Of a stretch of DNA of 64,000 nt, positions 36,484 to 45,039 are shown one piece after another (position 1 is the stretch's first letter; each line of letters starts with the position of its first letter). This DNA comes from Variovorax sp. PCZ-1 (GTDB lineage: Bacteria > Pseudomonadota > Gammaproteobacteria > Burkholderiales > Burkholderiaceae_C). Made by a program: the position numbers and the translations under genes. The stretch is from positions 124,001 through 188,000 of the forward strand of contig NZ_JAHCDN010000001.1 in the NCBI RefSeq assembly GCF_018413605.1, given 5' to 3'. The notes beneath the pieces are model-generated. The model was not told the DNA's origin and made no database searches. It saw only the letters and a program-made list of their open reading frames with translations.

Positions 36484-38353
36484 AGTTTCCGTAGGAGCTG
36501 TGGTCAAGCTTGACGATAACAAGGACTACGTTGTTTTTCGTTACGCCGACCCGGTAAACGTTGTTGTTCAAGCTATTGATAGCCAGCAGACGAGAACCGT
36601 TTCGCTTGAAAATATACGGTGTCACTCGCCAGCTATGCGTCGAACAGACATGGATCTTGAGGCCATTCCGACGGATCGATTGGAAGAGGCGCGCAGCCGG
36701 CACTTGATCATCAAGCCTCTGCTCGACGCTGGTGCGTGGACAACGGCTGAGGTTGAGCAAATTGCTTCATCTGCTGGAACCTCAAGGGCAACCATCTACC
36801 GATGGTTGAACCAATACAAAAATGGTGCGGTATTGACTAACCTGATGCGTAAACAACGCGCAGATGCTGGCGTTCAACGCTTGGATAAGGCGGTAGAGGA
36901 GGTGATCAGTGAGGTGATTGCCGATTACTGGCTCACCCCCGAGAAAAGAACGCCTGCAGCGGCATATCGGGAGGTTAAACGCAGGTGCTGGAATGCCGAT
37001 CCAAGACTACCGCCACCCAGTTTGACGACTCTGATCTCGCGCTTAGAGCAAGTCGATAGCAAATCTGCGACTAAGAAGCGCTCGGGACAAGCTGTCGCTG
37101 ATAAATTGGAATTGATCAAAGGGACGATTCCTTTTGCGGATCGACCGTACGCGGTCATTCAGATTGATCACACTCCTGTGGATGTTCACTTGGTGGATGA
37201 GGTGCATCGCGTATGGATTGGTAGGCCGTGGCTGACCGTGGCCATTGATGTTCACAGTCGGATGGTTGCTGGGTATTACGTGTCGTTTGATCCGCCCGGC
37301 ACACTAGCGACTGGAATTTGCTTGGCAAACGCTATGCTGTCCAAGAAGTCGATGCTGGCCAAACACGGACTTTCTTACGAGTACCCGTGCATGGGCAAAC
37401 CGCAGATGGTGCATGTGGATAACGCCAAAGAGTTCCACGGAAAAACCTTGGAGCGCGCCTGCCAAGAGTATGGCATCGATCTGATGTTCCGCAAAATTAA
37501 GACTCCCCGCTATGGAGCGCATATTGAGCGCTATCTGGGCAGTTTGATGGGGTGGATACAAACGCTTCGAGGAACATCTTTTTCGAATGTGGAAGAAAAG
37601 GGTGAGTACGATGCGCAGGGTCGTGCGGTTATGACGCTCAAGGAGTTTGAGCTGTGGCTGGCCAACCTGATCTTGGGCTTCTACCACAACGAGTCGCACT
37701 CATCGCTTGACCAACGACCTCCACTTGCAGAATACAAGCGAGGAATTCTGGGTGATGGTGTGACAGTCGCTGCAGGCGTGATTGAGGTCATTACCGACGA
37801 AGAGCGTCTGAGGATGGATTTCTTGCCGCTGGTCGAAGTGACGGTTCAGCCTTATGGGATCAAGATTGACAACATCAACTACCAAAGCGATGTATTGCGT
37901 CGCTGGGTTGGTTCTGTCGATCCAAAGAGCAAGAGGCAAAGGCGTAAGTTCATTTGTCGGCGTGACCCACGAGACATCAGTTGCATCTACTTTTATGATC
38001 CGGATGCTCAAACCTACTTCCGCATACCGTATCGAGATAAAAGCCATGCCTTGATCAGTCTATGGGAGCTAAGGGCTATTCGCCGTTACCTACGGGATCA
38101 GGGGCGTGAGCAGGTGAACGAAGCAGAAATCTTCAATGCACTCAATGAAATGCGGCGCATCGAGGAGGCGGCGGTCAAAACTACTTCCAAGACACGCCGC
38201 ACCAGAAGCGCTACTCAACAGATGCGCCGCAGGGATTCACCCCAGCCGGCCTCAATTGAAAACGAAGGCAATACTGTGCCAACGCCTGCTGCTATTCAGC
38301 CGGAGTCTTCGCCAGCAGATGTTCAACCCTATGAAGAGGTTGAATGGCTCTGA
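36467..38353 (+). CDS. tnsB: TnsB DDE transposase
   Basis: A 628-residue transposase of the retroviral integrase superfamily that binds the ends and joins the 3' strands. An N-terminal helix-turn-helix (AEVEQIASSAGTSRATIYRWL, about 94-114) precedes the rve core with Asp234 (VIQIDHTPVDV), Asp318 (MVHVDNAKEFHG) and Glu354 (YGAHIERYLGSL). A Mu-type C-terminal domain and a charged tail, which would contact TnsC, follow. The gene overlaps tnsA and tnsC, so the three are translationally coupled. Confidence 0.94.
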   Translation: MTGIARVSVGAVVKLDDNKDYVVFRYADPVNVVVQAIDSQQTRTVSLENIRCHSPAMRRTDMDLEAIPTDRLEEARSRHLIIKPLLDAGAWTTAEVEQIASSAGTSRATIYRWLNQYKNGAVLTNLMRKQRADAGVQRLDKAVEEVISEVIADYWLTPEKRTPAAAYREVKRRCWNADPRLPPPSLTTLISRLEQVDSKSATKKRSGQAVADKLELIKGTIPFADRPYAVIQIDHTPVDVHLVDEVHRVWIGRPWLTVAIDVHSRMVAGYYVSFDPPGTLATGICLANAMLSKKSMLAKHGLSYEYPCMGKPQMVHVDNAKEFHGKTLERACQEYGIDLMFRKIKTPRYGAHIERYLGSLMGWIQTLRGTSFSNVEEKGEYDAQGRAVMTLKEFELWLANLILGFYHNESHSSLDQRPPLAEYKRGILGDGVTVAAGVIEVITDEERLRMDFLPLVEVTVQPYGIKIDNINYQSDVLRRWVGSVDPKSKRQRRKFICRRDPRDISCIYFYDPDAQTYFRIPYRDKSHALISLWELRAIRRYLRDQGREQVNEAEIFNALNEMRRIEEAAVKTTSKTRRTRSATQQMRRRDSPQPASIENEGNTVPTPAAIQPESSPADVQPYEEVEWL

Positions 38354-39243
38354 CTATGAACACTGAAACTGGCTTGAACGACATTGAGCAACGCGTCCAC
38401 GACCTGAAAAGACCGGTTTGGATCGGGTATGCAAGAGCAGTATTGATCCGGCAGCAAATCGAGGATTTGCTGAATCATCCTCGGATGCACCGAATGCCCA
38501 ATTTGGCTTTGATTGGCGAAACCAACAATGGCAAGTCCATGCTGCTCAACAACTTTGCTCGCAAGCATGATCCAACTCTTGCGCCAGACTACGACATCAA
38601 CAAAGACAACATAGAAAAGCCTGTCTTCAAGTTTCAGGCTCCGCCGGAGCCAGACGAAGGTCGGTTATACACGCGCATGCTTAACGAGCTCTACGCGCCG
38701 CCAGGCGCACGAGAACCCGCGGAGAGCATGTTGCGCAGATTGATCAAAATTCTCCAAGCATTGAAGACTCGGATGCTACTGGTCGATGAGTTCGGTTTTT
38801 TTCAAGCGGGAACGCCAGCGAAGCAACAGAGGTTGCTAAATGCTTTGAAGTTCATTGGCAATGAACTTCAAATACCCATGGTCGTTGCTGGTGTACCAGA
38901 GACGCTGAATCTTTTGCAGGCGGATCCGCAGGTTCGCAATCGATTCGAGCCTGTCTTCTTGCCGAAATGGAAGATGGACGATGAGTTCCGAAAATTGCTT
39001 ATGACGCTTGAGAAAACCCTGAAGCTCAGGCAATCTTCCAATCTTGGTGCCACTGAATTAGCGGAGAGGTTATTCCAAGAGTCTGATGGAATTATTGGCA
39101 ACCTATGCGAGCTACTGCATAGAGTGGCTGCGCAGGCCATTCGATCAGGTGCAGAGCAGATAACAGTTGATTCTTTATCGCAAAAGAACCTTAAAGCGAT
39201 TGGGTGGTCTCATCCGCAGCAAAGACACCGACTGCCTATGTGA
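38344..39243 (+). CDS. tnsC: TnsC AAA+ transposition regulator
   Basis: A 299-residue ATPase that links the target selector to the transposase. Walker A is GETNNGKS (58-65) and Walker B MLLVDEF (144-150). It is shorter than Tn7 TnsC and closer in size to TniB. It overlaps tnsB by 10 nt. The last gene of the operon; a 138-bp gap to the first cargo gene follows. Confidence 0.92.
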   Translation: MALTMNTETGLNDIEQRVHDLKRPVWIGYARAVLIRQQIEDLLNHPRMHRMPNLALIGETNNGKSMLLNNFARKHDPTLAPDYDINKDNIEKPVFKFQAPPEPDEGRLYTRMLNELYAPPGAREPAESMLRRLIKILQALKTRMLLVDEFGFFQAGTPAKQQRLLNALKFIGNELQIPMVVAGVPETLNLLQADPQVRNRFEPVFLPKWKMDDEFRKLLMTLEKTLKLRQSSNLGATELAERLFQESDGIIGNLCELLHRVAAQAIRSGAEQITVDSLSQKNLKAIGWSHPQQRHRLPM

Positions 39244-39381
39244 CGCAGTGCGTTGTTAGGACATGTGTAGCTGGTCTTAGGTATTGTCAACCACGGAAGA
39301 AATTGGTAACGTATAGCTAGCGAAGACACCGAGAGTTGTGGCTGGCGTTTTCTAGACTCACTTTTTCTTGAGGCACTTACA

Positions 39382-39816
39382 ATGAGTTCATCATTCTTTG
39401 ATTTCTTGCGTTCGCTTGTCGGCTGGGGTGGAAAAACTGACAACAGACCTGAAGAGGTGCGGTGGTTTTATGACCACTACAAATTTACCTTGAACGGCAA
39501 TCTAGGGTTCAGCGTTGCGAACTTACTGGTTCGAGAGTTCAACTATCTAGCCACGTACTATTCAAAGCAACAAATCAATCTTGAGAATTTTCCTGCAGTA
39601 CAGAGAAATGCATTTGATTTGTTTGAAGCCATTGATTTGGATTTGAAGTCAAATAATCCTCGAGAGCATGAATGCCTAGGAATAGGCGTGGAGGCGGCTC
39701 ATTACAATTTACAGAACCTCAAAACCTGTGTGCATGCGATAGTTGACTATGGTGATTTAGCCGAAAAATATGGTTGGCTCAAGAATCCGATCTTAGAGCC
39801 CGCCTTGCTGACTTAA
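39382..39816 (+). CDS. Hypothetical cargo protein
   Basis: A 144-residue soluble protein that I do not recognise. It begins MSSSFFDFLRSLVGWGGK and is rich in aromatic residues (WFYDHYKFTLNGNLGF, FNYLATYYSK), with no clear signal peptide, membrane segment or catalytic motif. It lies directly after tnsABC on the same strand. Codon use is ordinary for the element, and the open frame with a defined start makes it likely real. Confidence 0.5.
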   Translation: MSSSFFDFLRSLVGWGGKTDNRPEEVRWFYDHYKFTLNGNLGFSVANLLVREFNYLATYYSKQQINLENFPAVQRNAFDLFEAIDLDLKSNNPREHECLGIGVEAAHYNLQNLKTCVHAIVDYGDLAEKYGWLKNPILEPALLT

Positions 39817-39918
39817 ATCTTGTTACACCCGCGGGAGTTAATATGCGTGCGCCTGCCGCGTCTGATATCTCCACTTGCTGTGCTCTAGCGTGAGTAAACA
39901 TCTTTAGAAAGTTGAACA

Positions 39919-40185
39919 GTGTCGCCCGACGGTCCGATCAAATTAAAAGTAACGGCGTGGGGTAATGGCGCCGGCGTACGTTTGACAAAAGCTGCCATGC
40001 GGTTGATGGACATAGACATGGGTACGGAGCTCACCGTCAAACACCACAAAGAAGGTTTACTGCTGATCCCTGATAAGAAGCGCCTGACCTTGAATGAAAA
40101 GCTTGCAAAGTACGATAAGCATGCGCTGATGGTTAATACAGCGTTGTTAGACGATGGTCTTGTGGGCACAGAGAAGTTCAATTGA
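39919..40185 (+). CDS. Orphan MazE/AbrB-type antitoxin
   Basis: An 88-residue protein with a swapped-hairpin AbrB fold: IKLKVTAWGNGAGVRLTKAAMRLMDIDMGTELTVKHHKEGLLLIP, then a C-terminal tail that would wrap a toxin. Such proteins bind DNA and neutralise MazF-type RNases. The start is taken as GTG at 39919. No MazF or PIN toxin gene follows; the next 439 bp hold no convincing gene. It is therefore either an orphan or the remains of a toxin-antitoxin pair. Confidence 0.7.
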   Translation: MSPDGPIKLKVTAWGNGAGVRLTKAAMRLMDIDMGTELTVKHHKEGLLLIPDKKRLTLNEKLAKYDKHALMVNTALLDDGLVGTEKFN

Positions 40186-40624
40186 CCGCATTGCGCTGGT
40201 TTTAGACGCTTATTGGGGATGCGTTGTCAAGGTCACAGACGCCTTCTTAAATTTGAGGCCGCCTAGCACCAGTTTTTTCAGTTGTACGCCTTCCGCTTCG
40301 TTCTTCGCGCTCGGATACCGCTTCTGGCGGGGTAGTTTGGTAGAGATTGTTGTTTTCTTTGGATTCCTAACGCTCTTAAAGCAGTTTCATCATCACTTCT
40401 GATGATAAAGACTCGCATGCAAACGCTCCAAAAGCTGTAATCGGTTCGCTGCTGCGTTAACTCTGCTGCTTACCAAGCTTGAATAAGGGTGTGTTTGAGC
40501 TTTTTGGTCTCAGACATCGCATGCAGGGCGTTGGTTTGAACGCACAATTGCACCCTATTGAGCATTGTCACGGGATTGACTTGTTTACAATAACGCACCA
40601 TTTGACATTCAATTTCACTGCATC
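40186..40624. other. Gene-poor cargo stretch
   Basis: 439 bp without a convincing gene. On the minus strand a 43-codon frame starts at 40418 (MRVFIIRSDDETALRALG) and an overlapping frame reads EAEGVQLKKLVLGGLKF near 40240-40290, which could be a decayed gene, but I cannot identify it. The last 60 bp hold the likely promoter of the L17 gene (TACAAT at 40586-40591). Confidence 0.45.
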
Positions 40625-41083
40625 ATGCGCCACGGTAACGGACTTCGTAAGCTCAACCGCACCAGCGAGCATCGCCAATTAATGCTCCGCAACATGATGA
40701 ACTCGCTGATTCAGCACGAGGCCATCAAGACCACCTTGCCAAAGGCCAAGGAATTGCGTCGCGTTGTTGAGCCCATGATCACTCTCGCTAAAGTCAAGAG
40801 CGTCGCTAACATGCGCCTAGCCTTTGCTCGTCTGCGTGATCGTGACAGCGTTACCAAATTGTTCTCTGATCTGGGCCCACGGTTTGCCAAGCGCCCCGGT
40901 GGTTACACGCGTATTCTGAAGATGGGCTTCCGCGTGGGCGACAACGCACCTATGGCGTTCATTGAGCTAGTCGAAAGGGCAGAGCAATCACACAAGCCAC
41001 CTGTACCTTTTGATGATGATGATCTTGGACGTGTCATTCCTAAGCCAAAATCTAAGTCTGCATCGCGTAGTAAATCAGCGTGA
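40625..41083 (+). CDS. Accessory ribosomal protein L17 (transposon-borne)
   Basis: A 152-residue bL17 homologue. The body [49 protein letters not shown] and [32 protein letters not shown] is unmistakable and looks betaproteobacterial. The C-terminus is longer than usual, with an acidic patch FDDDD and a Lys/Ser tail [13 protein letters not shown]. The normal rplQ sits next to rpoA in the ribosomal operon, which is not here, so this is a second, mobile copy. L17 lies near the exit tunnel of the 50S subunit. Why a transposon carries it is unknown. Confidence 0.93.
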   Translation: MRHGNGLRKLNRTSEHRQLMLRNMMNSLIQHEAIKTTLPKAKELRRVVEPMITLAKVKSVANMRLAFARLRDRDSVTKLFSDLGPRFAKRPGGYTRILKMGFRVGDNAPMAFIELVERAEQSHKPPVPFDDDDLGRVIPKPKSKSASRSKSA

Positions 41084-41230
41084 TAGTAATACTTTTCGGC
41101 AAAGAAAGACAGTGGGCTTTGTACGTTGCGTTGCAGCAACTGTTTTGCGATATTCTCTCAAAATCTAAACTGCTATTGAAATTTAGCTCATTTATTGATA
41201 GCATACAGAAACTGCGGAGCAAATATCACT

Positions 41231-41854
41231 ATGGAAGATAAAGCTGTATTGATTACTGACAAGCAAGAAATCGCACCATTGCAGCGGGAAGCGGGGCAAA
41301 TTCAGCTTAATGCACAGTTCAACATTGCATATCACTCCGCGCGGCATAAGTTTTTAGAAAACTGTGTTCGGCTGGAAAAAATCATGCTACTGGTCAGCTT
41401 GACCGCAACTATCGCGCTTGTAAAGGAGTTGCTTAAAGACTCTCCTCTCCCTTACATCAGCGTCGCAATTGCTGCAGGGCTTACTATTTTGCTTATAGTT
41501 GGGCGAGCACATGAGGTGAGTTATGAGCATCGTGATCTTGTCCGCCGATGGAGCAAACTCTACACCGATGCGAGTGAAGCGCTAGCTCGTCGGGCAATTC
41601 GTGAAGAAGAAGTGGACGCACTTCGGCGCCACTGGAATGAAATCATCATTGAAGAGCCACCTGGTCGAAATATGTCTCTAATGATTTTTTCGCAGAATCA
41701 AGTGCTCAGGGAAATTGGCTCCCCCAGTAGACTGGAGCAAAAGTGGTGGCGGAGAATGTTCCGAAACTTCTTCGATGGCGATGCTGACAACCTGAATCCT
41801 ATACGTGTTCGAGTTGATATCAGTTCATTGAACACACCAGTTGCAGCTGCTTAA
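41231..41854 (+). CDS. SLATT-like two-TM cargo protein
   Basis: A 207-residue protein from the ATG at 41231. After a soluble N-terminus (FNIAYHSARHKFLENCVRLEK) there are two adjacent membrane helices (IMLLVSLTATIALV and YISVAIAAGLTILLIVG), followed by a long helical cytoplasmic part (EHRDLVRRWSKLYTDASEAL). This layout matches SLATT-family proteins, proposed membrane effectors of nucleotide-signal defence systems. No SMODS or SLOG partner gene lies beside it. The family call is by pattern only. Confidence 0.55.
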   Translation: MEDKAVLITDKQEIAPLQREAGQIQLNAQFNIAYHSARHKFLENCVRLEKIMLLVSLTATIALVKELLKDSPLPYISVAIAAGLTILLIVGRAHEVSYEHRDLVRRWSKLYTDASEALARRAIREEEVDALRRHWNEIIIEEPPGRNMSLMIFSQNQVLREIGSPSRLEQKWWRRMFRNFFDGDADNLNPIRVRVDISSLNTPVAAA

Positions 41855-41875
41855 ATGAGCCAGCGGGGTCGGACT

Positions 41876-44800
41876 CTACCTAAAATCCCGACTCGTTGCT
41901 AGTAAGCTCCCCAACAACGGCGTCACATCCTGCAGATACCCTGCAATCAAGTGACGGACTCGCCCGCCAGTTGTCGTGTCATGCTCCCAGCGACCATGTA
42001 CCACCATGAGCCGAGAATGCAGCAAGGCATTCCGCTGCTCCTCGCTGCTCTGGCGCAGCCGTTTCCAAACAATCACATTGGTGCTACCCGTCTCATCCTC
42101 TAGCGTCACAAACACCGTGCCCTTGGCCGTTTGTGGCTGTTGCCGCATAGTCACCAGACCGCAGGTGCGTACCAAGCGCCCATGCTCGCGCTCTTGAAGC
42201 TGGGCATGAGAGAGCATCTTCATCGCTTCTAGCTGTGGCCGCAGCAGCGCCAAAGGATGGCTGCGCAAAGTGAGACCAACCGTGTTGTAGTCCCAACTCA
42301 CCTCTTCACCTTCCCCAGCAGATTCCAGCTCCAAAAACTCTTCAAGGACTGGTGCATCCCGCAACAAAGATCGCGTGCCGCGTACCGCGTCAGGCTGCAG
42401 CTTCAAAGCACTCGCTTCCCAAACTTGCTGCCGGCGATGCCCACTCAAGCTGCGCAGCGCATCCGCTGCAGCCAACGCTTTCATATCGCCAGCATCCAGC
42501 GCAGCTCGTAGCGCCAAATCTTCTGTACTTTCAAACGGACATTCTTGCCTAGCGTTCACCAAACGCTGTGCCCCGGTTTGGCTCAGACCTTTCACCAGTT
42601 GCAAGCCAAGCCGCACGCTCGAATCGGCTAGGAGCAGCGTCTCCCAGTCGCTGTACATCACATCCACGGGCAGTACCTTCACATCATGCCGCTGCGCATC
42701 CTGCACCAGTTGCGCTGGCGAATAAAAGCCAAGCGGTTGAGCATTTAGAAGCGCCACCAAAAACGCCGCCGGGTAATGACATTTGAGCCAACAGCTCACA
42801 TACACCAGCAACGCAAAGCTGGCCGCATGGCTCTCAGGAAAGCCATATTCCCCAAAGCCCTCGATTTGTTTGAAGATGCTCTGCGCAAACTCCAGCGTAT
42901 AACCACGATCCGTCATGCCGGTAACGATCCGCTCATAAAACTTACCCACCCCACCTTTGCGTTTCCAAGCCGCCATGCTGCGCCGCAGTTGATCCGCTTC
43001 ATCGGCACTGAAGCCAGCAGCCAGCATGGCAATCTGCATCACCTGCTCCTGAAAAATCGGCACCCCCAGCGTGCGCCCCAACGCTTCTTCCAGCGCCTTG
43101 CTCGGGAAAGTCACAGGCTCAATCCCTTGTCTTCTTTTCAGGTAGGGATGCACCATCCCCCCTTGGATCGGCCCAGGCCGAACAATCGCCACCTCCACCA
43201 CCAAGTCATAGAAGCACTGTGGCCGCAGACGCGGCAGCATGCTTTGCTGCGCCCGGCTCTCAATCTGAAACACGCCTACCGTATCGGCTGCACAGATCAT
43301 CTCGTAGGTCACAGGACATTCCGCAGGAATATCCTGCATCTCAAAGCGCTGGCCTTTCTGTGTGCTCACCAAATCCAAGCAGCGCCGAATGGCGCTAAGC
43401 ATACCCAGCGCCAGCACATCCACCTTCATCAATCCCATGGCATCAAGATCATCCTTGTCCCACTGGATGATGCTGCGATCAGGCATAGCCGCGTTCTCCA
43501 CAGGAACGATAGAGGTGAGCGCCCCCTTGGTCAGCACAAAACCACCTGGATGCTGGCTCAAGTGGCGTGGAAACCCAATCAAGATTGCTGCCAGAGACAG
43601 CCACTGCTCAATGCGCCAGTCCAAGCGAACGTCATGCTTCTCTAGCAGCAGTTGAACTCGCTCAGACTGCACGACTTCACCATCAAACCAAAAATGCTCA
43701 CCAGAAAAAGCATCAATCAAGGCCTCCGGCACAGCCAATGCTTTGCCCACATCCCGCAACGCACTCTTCGGGCGATAGCTCACCACGGTTGCAGCAAGCG
43801 CAGATCGATCACGGCCATATTTGTTATAGATGTACTGAAACACCTCTTCCCGTCTTTGGTGCTCAAAGTCCACATCTATATCAGGCGGCTCGCCACGAGA
43901 GGAGCTAACAAAGCGCTCAAAGAGCACACTCATGCGTGCAGGATCGACCTCGGTCACCCCTAAGCAATAGCATACCGCTGAATTGGCTGCTGAGCCACGC
44001 CCTTGGCAAAGAATGCCCTTGCTGCGCGCAAAGCGCACCAGATCATGAACGGTGAGGAAGTACATCTCATAGTTGAGCTGTCCGATCACAGTCAGCTCAT
44101 GCAGAATCTGCGCTTGCACGGCCTCGGGCAAGCCAGCTGGGTAGCGCATCTGAGCGCCTTCATAAGTCAAGCGCTCCAAGCATTGAGCGGGTGTCTCACC
44201 CATGCCCACCACCTCCGTCGGATACTGGTAGCGAATCTCTTCCAAGCTGAATGTGCAGCGCGCCGCAATCTCCGCCGAAGCAGCAAGCCACTCAGGTGAA
44301 TAGATTTGCGCCAGCCTCTGGCGGGGTCGCAAATGTGCTTCGGCGTTAACCATCAAGGCATAGCCACATTCAGCGACAGGCTTGCCCTGCGCAACCGCCG
44401 TGATCACATCATGCAAAGGCTTGCGCGAGCGCACATGCATCAGCACAGCACCTGTGGCCACCACGGGCACATTGCAGGCCGCAGACAAGGCCAAGGTTTC
44501 CTCGACCTTGAGTTCATCGTGAACCTGCAGGTGCAAGCTCAAAGCCAGCCACAGCCGTTCCCCAAAAACGCTACGCAGCCATGCAACTGCCTGGGTAGCC
44601 GCATCTGCATCAACGCCTTGAGGCAGCACACACAGTGCTTCGCAACGATCCAAGCCTTCCCAGTCTTGCTCAGCCCAAACGCAGCGATACTCTCCTTTCC
44701 CAGCGCTACGCCGACAGCGGGTGATGAATTCGCAAAGCTGGCTCCAGCCGATCAGGTCTCGTACCAATAAAACCAAAGTCAAGGGCACAGGTGCATCTTG

Positions 44801-45019
44801 CACCTTGAACTCAGCACCCAGCACCAAGCGAATCCCCAGCTTCTTGGCTTCTCCATGCGCTCGCACCACACCGGCCACTGAGCACTCATCCGTGATGGCG
44901 ATGGCGCGGTAGCCCAGTCCGTGTGCACGCGCCACCAACTCCTCGGGGTGAGACGCACCCCGCTGGAAGGAGAAATTGCTTAGTGCATGCAGCTCAGCGT
45001 AATCGGGCAGATGATCCAT
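41876..45019 (-). CDS. dnaE2: Error-prone DNA polymerase DnaE2 (ImuC)
   Basis: A 1047-residue C-family polymerase of the DnaE2/ImuC type, used for mutagenic translesion synthesis with ImuA and ImuB. It has an N-terminal PHP domain (YAELHALSNFSFQRGASHPEELV), the catalytic PPDIDVDFEHQRREEV (two Asp) and KVDVLALGMLSAI (third Asp), and a C-terminal OB fold. It is the third gene of the LexA-boxed cassette and converges on the SLATT-like gene with 21 nt between stops. Length and motifs look intact. Confidence 0.95.
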   Translation of the reverse strand: MDHLPDYAELHALSNFSFQRGASHPEELVARAHGLGYRAIAITDECSVAGVVRAHGEAKKLGIRLVLGAEFKVQDAPVPLTLVLLVRDLIGWSQLCEFITRCRRSAGKGEYRCVWAEQDWEGLDRCEALCVLPQGVDADAATQAVAWLRSVFGERLWLALSLHLQVHDELKVEETLALSAACNVPVVATGAVLMHVRSRKPLHDVITAVAQGKPVAECGYALMVNAEAHLRPRQRLAQIYSPEWLAASAEIAARCTFSLEEIRYQYPTEVVGMGETPAQCLERLTYEGAQMRYPAGLPEAVQAQILHELTVIGQLNYEMYFLTVHDLVRFARSKGILCQGRGSAANSAVCYCLGVTEVDPARMSVLFERFVSSSRGEPPDIDVDFEHQRREEVFQYIYNKYGRDRSALAATVVSYRPKSALRDVGKALAVPEALIDAFSGEHFWFDGEVVQSERVQLLLEKHDVRLDWRIEQWLSLAAILIGFPRHLSQHPGGFVLTKGALTSIVPVENAAMPDRSIIQWDKDDLDAMGLMKVDVLALGMLSAIRRCLDLVSTQKGQRFEMQDIPAECPVTYEMICAADTVGVFQIESRAQQSMLPRLRPQCFYDLVVEVAIVRPGPIQGGMVHPYLKRRQGIEPVTFPSKALEEALGRTLGVPIFQEQVMQIAMLAAGFSADEADQLRRSMAAWKRKGGVGKFYERIVTGMTDRGYTLEFAQSIFKQIEGFGEYGFPESHAASFALLVYVSCWLKCHYPAAFLVALLNAQPLGFYSPAQLVQDAQRHDVKVLPVDVMYSDWETLLLADSSVRLGLQLVKGLSQTGAQRLVNARQECPFESTEDLALRAALDAGDMKALAAADALRSLSGHRRQQVWEASALKLQPDAVRGTRSLLRDAPVLEEFLELESAGEGEEVSWDYNTVGLTLRSHPLALLRPQLEAMKMLSHAQLQEREHGRLVRTCGLVTMRQQPQTAKGTVFVTLEDETGSTNVIVWKRLRQSSEEQRNALLHSRLMVVHGRWEHDTTTGGRVRHLIAGYLQDVTPLLGSLLATSRDFR

Positions 45020-45039
45020 TTGGGGTCAAAGTCTTGAAG

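Noticed and set aside
41170-41220. A dispersed-repeat-like stretch (TGATAGCATACAGAAACTGC) in the transposon
   Set aside because: Only the first few bases match; the GCGCAG core and the GCCGGC end are missing, so I do not count it as a copy.
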